This document shows, in pieces, positions 1 through 8,168 of a DNA stretch of 64,000 nucleotides (positions are counted from its first letter, which is position 1; each line of letters begins with the position of its first letter). The notes under the pieces are model-generated. The model was given only the letters and a program-made list of their open reading frames with translations, was not told the DNA's origin and did no database searches. The translations under genes were made by a program, and so were the position numbers. The DNA is taken from NCBI RefSeq assembly GCF_019924045.1, contig NZ_JAHXBN010000005.1, positions 124,001-188,000 of the forward strand, written 5' to 3'. Origin of the DNA: Dyadobacter fermentans. GTDB taxonomy: Bacteria > Bacteroidota > Bacteroidia > Cytophagales > Spirosomataceae.

Positions 1-62
1 TTAAATCTTTAAGCCACTTATAAGAGATCTTCATCTAGAATGCTTTAATAACAATAAAAATT

Positions 63-84
63 CAGGCGCAGCAAATGCGGCCTG
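63..84 (-). terminator. Probable terminator of the DUF1684 gene
   Basis: On the minus strand the arms CAGGCCGCA and TGCGCCTG form a stem with one bulged base and the loop tttgc. The stem is followed by the T-rich run AATTTTTATT. It lies about 70 bases past the stop codon of the DUF1684 gene. Bases 1-62 hold no recognisable gene. Confidence 0.5.
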
Positions 85-157
85 TTTGCAAAATTAATGA
101 TTTAGTTTGAACGGCATTCGGCGATATCGTGCCACTTGCTTGTTTTTTATCAGGCCA

Positions 158-811
158 TCATTCTGCATGCGTGGCTTCCTCGGTCACTTCGCCCGCGTGA
201 ATGGCGACTGTCAATGTATTTTCGGCAGGCGGTACCGGGCAGGCGTAGCTCTCCTGGTAGGCGCAATAAGGGTTATACGCCTTGTTGAAGTCCAGCACTA
301 TGGTGTTGTTCTTGATCTGATCCACCGGGTAATCCAGGTAACGGCCGCCACCATAGGTTTCCTTGCCGCTGGTGCCGTCGCGGAAAAGCACCGAAATAGT
401 GCCCTCGTTCTTTAAAAGCAGCAGTTTTTGCGGCTGGCCTTCGATATTGAAATTAGCATAGCCGTATTTTTCATATTTCTCGGTGGTCCCGTCAGTATAT
501 TTTACGATTACCTCCTTATCGTCTTGCATGTAGGGAGAGATGTTGGCTTTCACACGGAATGCGAGGCTCGGTTCGAAATAATGCAGGCCATGAAAGCTTT
601 CTTTATCCTTAATGGGGGAGTCGTCGCCGGACTTGAACTGCTCATCTTTGGCGGCACGCTCTTCAAGGATTTTGGTTTTGTAGGCCGCCGGGTTGGCCAC
701 GATGGCATCATCGGAGCTGCTGGTGCCGCCCATGTTTTCAATAATGAAGTACGCAAGGATCGCAATGAACATGGCGATCGTGCTGTATCGGATCACTTTA
801 TTTTTGAACAT
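158..811 (-). CDS. DUF1684 domain-containing protein
   Basis: A protein of 217 residues. One hydrophobic segment at about residues 8-25 suggests a membrane anchor or uncleaved signal, so the rest should lie outside the cytoplasm. The C-terminus from residue 180, with NPYCAY, then YACPVPP, then an EN and an AGE group, is the hallmark of DUF1684. The biochemical role of the family is not known to me. The start at 811 (MFKNK) was preferred over a 37-residue upstream extension, because the hydrophobic segment then sits at the N-terminus as expected. The gene is monocistronic and divergent from the response regulator at 999. Confidence 0.8.
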   Translation of the reverse strand: MFKNKVIRYSTIAMFIAILAYFIIENMGGTSSSDDAIVANPAAYKTKILEERAAKDEQFKSGDDSPIKDKESFHGLHYFEPSLAFRVKANISPYMQDDKEVIVKYTDGTTEKYEKYGYANFNIEGQPQKLLLLKNEGTISVLFRDGTSGKETYGGGRYLDYPVDQIKNNTIVLDFNKAYNPYCAYQESYACPVPPAENTLTVAIHAGEVTEEATHAE

Positions 812-998
812 AATAAGGATTATAGGGTAATCGGACTGCAAACTTACACCCGATCGCGCGCTTTGAAAAAGTATGGAAGGTTTATTTACTTTTTTGGAAT
901 AATTTTGAAACTTCGCGACCATCGGGTTTGCGATGTTGGTTGAAATATATCTAAATTGACCTGGGAAAAAACTTTAAACACAATACCTGCCCCATTGT

Positions 999-1376
999 AT
1001 GTCATACACAAAACGAGTACTCATTGCCGAAGACAGTTCAGTTATTCAAAACCTGGCAAGGAAGATTCTGGAATTTCAGCATTATGAAATCACTTCCGTG
1101 AAAAACGGCGAGCAAGTGCTGCAATTGCTTGAAAAGGAGGATTTTGATATCATTCTTTTGGACATCAATATGCCAGTGATGGATGGAATGGAATGTGCGA
1201 GAAGCATCCGCAAATTGCCTGACGAGAAGAAGGCCAAAACGCCGATCGTAGCGATTACGGGCAATGCCAAAAATTATTCAGACGAAGATTTCAAAGAAGC
1301 AGGATTTGACGATGCGCTGATGAAGCCGTTGAATTTCGACCGCCTGGTTGAAGTGGTGGCGCATCTGACCGAATAA
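999..1376 (+). CDS. CheY-like single-domain response regulator
   Basis: A 125-residue receiver domain with no output domain. The acidic pair E11/D12, phospho-acceptor D55 (in LLDINMPVMDG), T87 and K109 (in MKP) are all present, so it should be phosphorylatable. Without an effector domain it must act by protein-protein contact, for example in a phosphorelay or on another enzyme. No histidine kinase is in the window. The metallo-hydrolase gene begins 7 bases downstream, so the two are probably cotranscribed. A promoter -7 candidate TAATTTTG lies at 901-908; its -33 partner is not obvious. Confidence 0.9.
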   Translation: MSYTKRVLIAEDSSVIQNLARKILEFQHYEITSVKNGEQVLQLLEKEDFDIILLDINMPVMDGMECARSIRKLPDEKKAKTPIVAITGNAKNYSDEDFKEAGFDDALMKPLNFDRLVEVVAHLTE

Positions 1377-1383
1377 ATACCTG

Positions 1384-2145
1384 ATGAGGATTACATTTTT
1401 AGGAACCGGCACATCGCAGGGAATACCGGTTATTGCCTGCGATTGTGTCGTTTGCCGTTCTAATGACCAGCATGACAAGCGTTTAAGGACTTCCGTGTGG
1501 ATTCAGGCCCACGGAAAATCGTTTGTAATCGATACCGGCCCCGACTTCCGCCAGCAAATGCTCGGCGCTAAGGTGAAGGACCTGGACGCGGCTATTTTCA
1601 CCCACCAACACAAGGACCATACCGCCGGCCTGGACGACATCCGCGCGTTCAACCACCGCCAGCAAATGGATATCCCCCTTTACGGCAGGCAGGAAGTTTT
1701 GAACCAGATCAAAACGGAATTTGCCTACGCATTTGCCGAAAAGCGCTACCCCGGCGTTCCGCATTTCTCGCTGCATCCTATTGAAAACGAGCCGTTTGAG
1801 ATAGAAGGCGTGAAGGTGATTCCCATTGAGGTAATGCATCATAAGCTACCCGTTTTCGGCTATCGGATCGGCGATTTTACCTACATTACAGACTGTAACT
1901 ACATTTCCGAAGAAGAGCAGCAGAAAATTAAAGGCTCGCAGGTGCTGGTGCTCGATACATTGCAAAAAGAGCCGCATCTTTCGCATTTCACACTTTCGCA
2001 AGCGCTCGATCTGATCGACAAGCTCAATGTTCCCCAGGCTTATCTGACACATATGAGCCATAAGCTGGGCCTGCACGCTGTCGTAGAAAGCGAACTTCCT
2101 CCGCATGTGCATCTGGCGTACGATGGGCTGGTGCTGGATATGTGA
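1384..2145 (+). CDS. MBL-fold metallo-hydrolase, PhnP-like
   Basis: A 253-residue protein of the metallo-beta-lactamase superfamily. The metal-binding signature H74-x-H76-x-D78-H79 (THQHKDHTAGL) is intact, with later His/Asp ligands in VMHH, ITDC and LTHMSHK. Near the N-terminus, C19, C21 and C24 match the extra structural-zinc cysteines of PhnP-like cyclic phosphodiesterases (family knowledge). The likely reaction is hydrolysis of a cyclic phosphate or similar phosphodiester; the substrate is unknown. There is no signal peptide, so it is cytoplasmic. It shares a transcript with the receiver protein upstream and converges on the molybdopterin oxidoreductase gene. Confidence 0.85.
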   Translation: MRITFLGTGTSQGIPVIACDCVVCRSNDQHDKRLRTSVWIQAHGKSFVIDTGPDFRQQMLGAKVKDLDAAIFTHQHKDHTAGLDDIRAFNHRQQMDIPLYGRQEVLNQIKTEFAYAFAEKRYPGVPHFSLHPIENEPFEIEGVKVIPIEVMHHKLPVFGYRIGDFTYITDCNYISEEEQQKIKGSQVLVLDTLQKEPHLSHFTLSQALDLIDKLNVPQAYLTHMSHKLGLHAVVESELPPHVHLAYDGLVLDM

Positions 2146-2169
2146 TATAAGCTTAGGTAAATTTCGGAA

Positions 2170-2862
2170 TTAGCTGTAGCGATCGTTTCTCCAAGGATAA
2201 GCCGTATTGGAATATCCTCTCAATTCCCAGAATCCCAGCTGGTTTTTAGGTAAAAACTGGATGCGGCTGATCCATTTGCTGCCTTTCCATGCATAAAGCT
2301 GCGGGGTGATCATCCGTACTGGGCCACCGTGGTCGCGTTCGAGCGGTTTCCCATCGGCAGTGTGCACGAGCAGGACGTCTTCTTTCAATGCCTCTTCGAG
2401 TGAAAGATTGGTCGTGTATTGGTCGTAACCATGGCAGAGCACGTGAGTAGCGGTCGGTTTGGGCATGACCAATGCGGCAATATCAACCAGGCGTACGCCC
2501 ACCCAAGGCACATCCATGCGTGACCAGGTGGTAACGCAGTGAAAATCGCTTACGTCGTTGGTTTGGGGTAATGCCATGAAATCTTCCCAACTGAGCGTGA
2601 CAGGCGATTCCACCTCGCCATCGACCACCAGCTTCCATTTGCTAAGCGGCACGTCCGGCTTGAAACCCAGGTCGAGCACTGGCCATTTGACGGTCTTGGT
2701 CTGACCAATGGGCAGCTGGGGCATTCCGTGGCGGTTGGGCGCACCGCTTCCCATGGGCCGGGTATCAGAAACGGAAGGAGTCCCGGCCATTTGCTGTTCG
2801 AAGCGGGCTTTGAGCTTCATCCGCGCTTCAATGATTTTATCGAGTTTGCTGCTGTCTTCCAT
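2170..2862 (-). CDS. Sulfite oxidase-like molybdopterin oxidoreductase
   Basis: A 230-residue stand-alone molybdopterin-binding domain of the sulfite oxidase family. C109 in SDFHCVTTWSR is the expected cysteine ligand to molybdenum, and the HG and RM-P blocks near residues 145-190 (CHGYDQY, HGGPVRMITP) contact the cofactor in relatives. There is no haem domain, no dimerisation domain and no Tat or Sec signal, so it appears cytoplasmic, unlike the exported MsrP (YedY). The physiological substrate is not known. It begins 12 bases after the DUF819 gene and is probably cotranscribed with it. A later start at M15 is possible. Confidence 0.85.
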   Translation of the reverse strand: MEDSSKLDKIIEARMKLKARFEQQMAGTPSVSDTRPMGSGAPNRHGMPQLPIGQTKTVKWPVLDLGFKPDVPLSKWKLVVDGEVESPVTLSWEDFMALPQTNDVSDFHCVTTWSRMDVPWVGVRLVDIAALVMPKPTATHVLCHGYDQYTTNLSLEEALKEDVLLVHTADGKPLERDHGGPVRMITPQLYAWKGSKWISRIQFLPKNQLGFWELRGYSNTAYPWRNDRYS

Positions 2863-2874
2863 GTCAGTCGATGT

Positions 2875-4101
2875 TTAGGTGCTGATCCATTGCATCATTA
2901 AAGCAGTCAAATACCCTCCATAAGTTCCGATGGCGTAACCTAAAATTGCCAGCAGCACACCCACGGGCGCCAGCGACGGGTGAAATGCCGCTGCAACGAC
3001 CGAAGCCGAAGCCGATCCGCCCACATTGGCCTGGCTACCGACGGCGAGAAAAAAGAAGGGGATTTTAAGCCATCTGCACGCGATAATAAGGATAATGCCG
3101 TGAATCGAAATCCATATCAGCCCGATCGCGAATAGGCCGGGGTTACCCGCCACCGCTCCCAGGTCCATTTGCATCCCGATTGTAGCCACCAGCACGTACA
3201 GGAACACCGAGCCCAGCCGCGAAGCGCCATAATATTCCAGCTTGCGCACGGGCGTGAGCGAAAGCAAAATGCCGATCAGGGTAGCAATGCTGATAACCCA
3301 GAAGAAGTTGGATGTAAGGCTGTATTTTTCGAGCGCCGGATAATTCGAGGCAAGATAAGGAGTGATAATCTCGGCCAGTCCGTGCGCGAGGCCCGTTGCC
3401 CCGAAACCTGCTGCTGCCAGGAAAATATAGTCGCGCAGCATAGGGTTCTTTTCGTTGGCCTTTTGATCCGAATCCAGGTGTTCTTTGACCTCCTGCACCG
3501 CGCGGCTGTCTGCGCCCAGAAATGCGTCCACGCGGGATGCGATACCGGCACCATAAATCAATGCGGCCATCCATAGCTCGGCGATGAGCACGTCGACGGC
3601 CACCATTTGGGAGAAAAGCGCGTCGCTGGGGTGGAACACCTCGCGCAATGCGGTCTGGTTGGCCCCGCCGCCAATCCAGCTACCGGCGATCGTCGCCAAT
3701 CCGCGCCAGACGGCGTCGGCGCCTTCGCCGGCAACGGTGGCCGGGCTGATGCTGCCGACGATCCACAATGCAACCGGGCCGCCTATCATAATGCCTGCGG
3801 TGCCGATCAGCATGGCCGCCAATGCCTTTGGCCCAAGCCGCGTCAGCGACTTCCAATCCATTCCGACGGTGAAAAGTACGAGACAAGCCGGCAGGAAGTA
3901 TTTAGAAACGACCGGATACAGCTGCGATGTGGCGCCATTAACCACCCCGAACGAGTTGAGCAAACCAGGTATGAAATAGCATAGCAATAGGGGAGGTATA
4001 ACGGTGTAAAACCGCTTCCAGCTAGGCTGCGCAGCCGTGTAGAAAATGCCGGCCAGTATCAACATTAACAGGCCGAGAACGACGGCGTCGTTGGTAATCA
4101 T
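2875..4101 (-). CDS. DUF819 family integral membrane protein
   Basis: A 408-residue, strongly hydrophobic protein with about ten predicted membrane segments and the glycine-rich stretches typical of DUF819 (YjcL-like), for example GSWIGGGANQTALREVF near residues 141-157 and GSQANVGGSASA near residues 356-367. The family looks like a secondary carrier; its substrate is not established. It is the first gene of a two-gene minus-strand unit with the sulfite oxidase-like enzyme, so the carrier may supply or remove that enzyme's substrate (inference). It is divergent from the DUF3052 gene. Confidence 0.85.
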   Translation of the reverse strand: MITNDAVVLGLLMLILAGIFYTAAQPSWKRFYTVIPPLLLCYFIPGLLNSFGVVNGATSQLYPVVSKYFLPACLVLFTVGMDWKSLTRLGPKALAAMLIGTAGIMIGGPVALWIVGSISPATVAGEGADAVWRGLATIAGSWIGGGANQTALREVFHPSDALFSQMVAVDVLIAELWMAALIYGAGIASRVDAFLGADSRAVQEVKEHLDSDQKANEKNPMLRDYIFLAAAGFGATGLAHGLAEIITPYLASNYPALEKYSLTSNFFWVISIATLIGILLSLTPVRKLEYYGASRLGSVFLYVLVATIGMQMDLGAVAGNPGLFAIGLIWISIHGIILIIACRWLKIPFFFLAVGSQANVGGSASASVVAAAFHPSLAPVGVLLAILGYAIGTYGGYLTALMMQWIST

Positions 4102-4250
4102 GCGTCAGAATTACAGGTAAGGGAAAAGTGAATGGCTAAAAATAGCTGAAAAGTGCCGGAAATGCATTCTTTTAGCGCTTTTGCATACGGCGGCTTGTGT
4201 GTGAAATTGCGGGTTTGTAACTTACTTCTAATGTATCATTTACTTATATC

Positions 4251-4664
4251 ATGGCCATGCAGGCAGGTTATTCCAATACAAGTCTTGTCAAAAAACTGGG
4301 CATCAAACCCGGCTTTAAAATCAGGTTCGTAGATCCGCCGGAGCATTACTTCGACTTGTTGGAAGGGCTACCTGCTGACATTGATGTTTTTGAAGATCCA
4401 GTGTCTGGTCTGGACTTCGTGCATTACTTCACCAAACAAGCCGCCAGTCTGGAAAGAGATTTACCGGCATTGAAACAAGAGATCGTTCCGAACGGCACCA
4501 TCTGGATTTCCTGGCCAAAAAAGGCTTCCAAAGTACCAACCGACGTTACGGAGGACGTGATCCGTAATCTTGCATTGTCGACCGGTCTGGTAGATGTGAA
4601 AGTATGTGCGGTGGACGCAGTTTGGTCGGCTTTGAAGCTGGTGATCAGGATTAAGGATCGGTAG
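4251..4664 (+). CDS. DUF3052 family protein
   Basis: A 137-residue soluble protein. The N-terminal block GYSNTSLVKKLGIKPG and the later IWISWPKKAS and AVDAVWSALKL blocks match DUF3052, a small family of unknown function found in several phyla. No catalytic residues can be named from the sequence. The start MAMQAG is the first ATG; a second ATG lies two codons in. The gene is isolated. The stop codon lies inside a short inverted repeat (4659-4682). Confidence 0.75.
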   Translation: MAMQAGYSNTSLVKKLGIKPGFKIRFVDPPEHYFDLLEGLPADIDVFEDPVSGLDFVHYFTKQAASLERDLPALKQEIVPNGTIWISWPKKASKVPTDVTEDVIRNLALSTGLVDVKVCAVDAVWSALKLVIRIKDR

Positions 4665-4682
4665 GAGATAGACTACCTACCG
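4659..4682 (+). terminator. Hairpin over the DUF3052 stop codon
   Basis: The arms CGGTAGG and CCTACCG are separated by 10 bases, and the TAG stop is inside the left arm. No T-run follows, so this may be a 3'-end stabilising hairpin rather than a true intrinsic terminator. Confidence 0.35.
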
Positions 4683-4940
4683 GAAGGTATGTTAGTTGAT
4701 GGCGAGCGGCTGTGAAACTTGTAATTTTTATAAGAATAAGTTTTGATATTTATGCATCCATTTCTTTATGTAGTTGATTTTTAGACAGTTATTTTATTGT
4801 AGAGATATTTTTGTTTTGAAATCGGAGTCGAATCTTTTAAACTTGTTGTAGATTTTATTTGACATGATTGTTAAATAAAATAGTGTCCACAAGATCGAAG
4901 CGGACTTCATTTTAAACGGAACTGCGTCTGCAAGATAACT

Positions 4941-4948
4941 ACTCAACG
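4941..4948 (+). promoter_or_regulatory. ACTCAACG leader motif before the yjbH-like gene
   Basis: The octamer ends 5 bases before the ATG at 4954. The same octamer precedes five genes of the exopolysaccharide locus at 52-61 kb in the same orientation and at similar distance. The rest of the AT-rich stretch 4683-4940 holds a possible -7 box, TATTTTTG at 4806-4813, but no convincing -33 box and no other structure that I can see. Confidence 0.6.
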
Positions 4949-4953
4949 TAAGC

Positions 4954-6879
4954 ATGATCGAAAATTACTATCTGAGGCTTCTATCGTTTCGAAGCCAGTC
5001 TACGAGGTTCTGGGAGTTTACTTCAAGGTACCTGCTGATTTCCATCCTGCTTACCTTTTTTATGAGCGCTCCCTTGCAAGCTCAAACCAATATTTCCGGC
5101 AAACCCGGGTTGATTTACATCCCTTCTGCCCGGATGACCGAAGACGGTGCGTTCCAGTTTGGTTACCATTACAACCCGATCAAGTATGGGTTTAGGTTTA
5201 ACCGCCAAAATTCGGAGGGTATTTATTTTGCCAATCTGACGATCCTGCCAAGACTTGAAATTAATATCAACCTGCTACGCATCAATAATGAATTAAAAAA
5301 AGGACAAAAGGGAATCGGCGACCGGCAACTTGATATTAAATACTTGCTGTTGAAAGAGACCGCTAAACGCCCTTCGGTGGCCGTTGTGCTTTCAGCACCT
5401 TTCGGGATCGATAACTCGTTATCTACGAATGCGGTGATGGCAAGTAAAACGCTGCGTTTGGGGGGGAACCTGTATGCCGAGCTCACTGCGGGGTTCGGAA
5501 GCCCGGTCTATATCAAACGTGACGAATCCGAAAAGAGCAATTACGACATCTTTGAGAATCTGGAAATCGTATCGAAAAAGAAATTGGGCTACCGGTACTT
5601 GTCAGGACCATTTGGTGGCTTCAACCTGCGTTTAGACAATAAGGTTGGTTTAATGGCCGAGTGGGACAGCCAGCATTTTAATACCGGGCTTTATGCCACC
5701 CTTTTTAGGCGATGGACCGTCCAGGCAGCCATTTTGAATTTCGACCAGGTAACTTTCGGAACATCGTATGCAGTGAATATGATTACGCTTCCCAAACGGC
5801 TTCGGGCCCATCAGAATGCTGAAAGACATACACCAACCAGCCTTGAAAAAAGAACTAAGCTGCTTAACAATTTTGAAAATTTAAGCATTGATACGACATC
5901 GGGAAAGATAGCTTACGAGCAGCGGATATATCGCAACCCTTATGTAGGGATGTTCGAAGTACAGACCGCATTACCCGATTCTGGTGTTACTGAACTAGTG
6001 CCGATGTTCCAGGGGGTGCCCATAGGCGCCTACCGGATGGGTAAGCGGATCAGCTATCGGGCCTTGGCAAAAGACGAAAAGGAAGCGCGCGGTTTTTTGC
6101 AAAAAAGATATAAGCTGGATTTTTGGCTTCAACCTGTCTTTGCCGCCAATTTTGGCTACCGCGAAAAGACATTGCAAAGTAATACGAGTGTGCTGCTGCA
6201 AACCCAACTTTACCTTTGGAAGGGAATGGCGTTGAATGCAGGACTTCTCTTGCCGATCACCAATGACATGGATGACCGCCCGAAGATAGTCCGTCCCGCG
6301 CCAATTTTTCTAAACCAGTTTCTGAGCTTAGGTAAGCATTTTGTCAGTGCTTCGGCTGGCTACTTCTACAATGATCAATACGGCGTAAATTTGCAATACC
6401 GTCATCATGATCTAAGCGGCCCCTGGTCGTTTGGCATCGAAAGCGGGCTTACTGGTTTATACTACTATACCAGAAAGGGCATTTATTATGAGAAAATGGA
6501 TCATCTACTGCTTGTAGCCGATGCTGCCTACCGGCTGCCGCGACCCGAGCTGACACTGAAACTTTCTGGGGGCAGGTATCTTGCCGGCGATGAGGGAGGT
6601 CGGTTTGATTTGATACGCCAGTTTACCAATGTCGAGGTAGGCTTGTATGTTATGAAAACCAACAACGGCACGACTGCCGGATTCAACTTTGCCGTCCCGA
6701 TCCCGCCAGGGAAAATTGCCCAGGGTAAGAAAGTCCGGCTGCGGACGACTGACGAATTCCGCTGGGAATACAGCTATACCCGGGGTTTCAGAATCGGTGA
6801 GCGGTACCGCACCGGTTACCAGCTCGACCAGAAACTACGACAGTATCATATAAACTATCTCAACAGGCAACGACCATAA
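4954..6879 (+). CDS. YjbH-like exopolysaccharide-associated envelope protein
   Basis: A 641-residue protein with an N-terminal signal (hydrophobic core about residues 27-40, ending SAPLQAQ). The mature start GKPGLIYIPSARMTEDG, followed by NSEGIYFANLTILPRLEI and KGIGDRQLDIKYLLLKE, is typical of the YjbH family, predicted outer-membrane beta-barrels. In Enterobacteria the yjbEFGH genes are linked to exopolysaccharide production; the exact role of YjbH is unsettled. Partner genes yjbEFG are absent here, so it is an orphan. It carries the ACTCAACG leader motif shared with the polysaccharide locus at 52-61 kb, which suggests co-regulation. No in-frame ATG lies between residue 1 and the signal core, so this start is well supported. 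Confidence 0.8.
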   Translation: MIENYYLRLLSFRSQSTRFWEFTSRYLLISILLTFFMSAPLQAQTNISGKPGLIYIPSARMTEDGAFQFGYHYNPIKYGFRFNRQNSEGIYFANLTILPRLEININLLRINNELKKGQKGIGDRQLDIKYLLLKETAKRPSVAVVLSAPFGIDNSLSTNAVMASKTLRLGGNLYAELTAGFGSPVYIKRDESEKSNYDIFENLEIVSKKKLGYRYLSGPFGGFNLRLDNKVGLMAEWDSQHFNTGLYATLFRRWTVQAAILNFDQVTFGTSYAVNMITLPKRLRAHQNAERHTPTSLEKRTKLLNNFENLSIDTTSGKIAYEQRIYRNPYVGMFEVQTALPDSGVTELVPMFQGVPIGAYRMGKRISYRALAKDEKEARGFLQKRYKLDFWLQPVFAANFGYREKTLQSNTSVLLQTQLYLWKGMALNAGLLLPITNDMDDRPKIVRPAPIFLNQFLSLGKHFVSASAGYFYNDQYGVNLQYRHHDLSGPWSFGIESGLTGLYYYTRKGIYYEKMDHLLLVADAAYRLPRPELTLKLSGGRYLAGDEGGRFDLIRQFTNVEVGLYVMKTNNGTTAGFNFAVPIPPGKIAQGKKVRLRTTDEFRWEYSYTRGFRIGERYRTGYQLDQKLRQYHINYLNRQRP

Positions 6880-6905
6880 ATTAATCGTCCCCTGTTTTTT
6901 CTCAA

Positions 6906-6926
6906 AAGCCGGTAGGCGACCGGCTT
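6906..6926. terminator. Hairpin after the yjbH-like gene
   Basis: A perfect 8-bp stem (AAGCCGGT / ACCGGCTT) with a 5-base loop lies 26 bases past the stop codon. The downstream T-tract is poor on the plus strand (TATGATGG), so termination efficiency is uncertain. Confidence 0.5.
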
Positions 6927-7040
6927 ATGATGGCCACTAAAAATAAATTCTGTATATAGCGATCCTTGGTAGCGCGGATGTTGTTGTCGGAAATGGAGCT
7001 AATCCGTTTTTTTAACCATCAATCATCCAAAACCTTCACC

Positions 7041-7553
7041 ATGAGTACACAGAACGAAACCACCGCGCTCAAAACCAGTAAAGAATTATTTGTTAAAATG
7101 GTAGTCTCCAATTGGGAGCTGCAAAACCAGCGCCTGAATGGCTGGCTGGCCAAATTATCCGACGAACGTTTGTTGGAGCCCGTTGCCGAAGGCAAAAACA
7201 GGGCGGTTTACCTGCTGGGCCATCTGGTGGCAGTCAATGACGGAATGATCGCATTGCTTGGGTTGGGCGAGCGCCTGTATCCGGAGCTCGACGAGCCTTT
7301 TGTCAAAAATCCCGACCGCAGCTTCGAGGAAATTCCAACGGTAACTGAGCTGAAAGAAAAATGGACTAATCTGAATGCGGTATTGACCCGCTATTTCGCA
7401 GAGCTGGACGCTGATGAGTGGTTCAGCAAACACAATGCGATCTCCGACGAAGACTTCGGGCGCGAACCACACCGGAATAAGCTCAATATATTGATTAACA
7501 GGACTAATCATCAGGCTTATCACCTGGGGCAACTTATTTTTTTAAAAGCCTGA
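7041..7553 (+). CDS. DinB family protein
   Basis: A 170-residue four-helix-bundle protein of the DinB/YfiT superfamily. H61 (LLGHLVAVND), H157 and H161 (NHQAYHLGQL) form the expected metal-binding triad. Members include thiol transferases and metal-dependent hydrolases, but most, like this one, have no assigned substrate. The start MSTQNE at 7041 was chosen over a TTG-initiated 25-residue extension that lacks DinB similarity. The gene ends 91 bases before the iron-sulfur subunit gene, so co-transcription is uncertain. Confidence 0.85.
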   Translation: MSTQNETTALKTSKELFVKMVVSNWELQNQRLNGWLAKLSDERLLEPVAEGKNRAVYLLGHLVAVNDGMIALLGLGERLYPELDEPFVKNPDRSFEEIPTVTELKEKWTNLNAVLTRYFAELDADEWFSKHNAISDEDFGREPHRNKLNILINRTNHQAYHLGQLIFLKA

Positions 7554-7644
7554 CATCGCCGGGCAACAGTTGTAAAAGTCAGCAATTTTGTAATATTTTA
7601 CAGGATTGTTCACCACTCTCACAAAATCTTCATCACTCACCATC

Positions 7645-8136
7645 ATGGCTGTATATAACCTATCATTAAATGGCAAAAAGGTGAAAGTCGATGTGGAACC
7701 CGATATGCCTTTGCTTTGGGTAATACGCGACTTTGCCGATTTGAAAGGGACCAAATTTGGGTGCGGGATGGCGCTTTGCGGCGCTTGCACCATCCACCTG
7801 AACGGTCAGCCGGCACGGGCATGCCAGACACCGGTTTCGAGCGTCGGGAAAAACGATAAAATCACGACCATCGAAGGTATCGGCGAAGGTAAACTGAGCA
7901 TTATCCAGAAAGCCTGGATTGAAGAGCAGGTCCCGCAATGTGGCTATTGCCAATCGGGTCAGATCATGTCGGCGGCGGCACTGCTGAAATCCAACCCATC
8001 ACCGACGGATGCGGATATTGACGCGGCTATGAGCGGAAACTTGTGCCGCTGCGGTACTTACGACAGGATCAGAAAGGCGATCCACCGCGCGTCGGACGAA
8101 ATGAAAGTTGCCGAAAAAGGGATCGGCCAGCGCTAA
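7645..8136 (+). CDS. Molybdenum hydroxylase small subunit (2Fe-2S), IorA-like
   Basis: A 163-residue iron-sulfur subunit. The plant-type ferredoxin cluster is bound by C40, C45, C48 and C60, and the second cluster of the xanthine oxidase family by C99, C102, C134 and C136 (CGYCQSGQ and CRCGTYDR). It passes electrons from the molybdenum subunit encoded next door to an outside acceptor; there is no separate FAD subunit gene here, as in the IorAB-type two-subunit enzymes. The start [10 protein letters not shown] at 7645 was chosen over an upstream TTG. It carries no export signal itself and could travel with the Tat-dependent partner. Confidence 0.92.
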   Translation: MAVYNLSLNGKKVKVDVEPDMPLLWVIRDFADLKGTKFGCGMALCGACTIHLNGQPARACQTPVSSVGKNDKITTIEGIGEGKLSIIQKAWIEEQVPQCGYCQSGQIMSAAALLKSNPSPTDADIDAAMSGNLCRCGTYDRIRKAIHRASDEMKVAEKGIGQR

Positions 8137-8168
8137 TGCCAATTCATCAACCTTAGCCACAGAAAACA

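Noticed and set aside
4806..4813. TATTTTTG as promoter of the yjbH-like gene
   Set aside because: The -7 box fits, but no -33 box lies at 18-20 bases, so it was not listed as a separate promoter.
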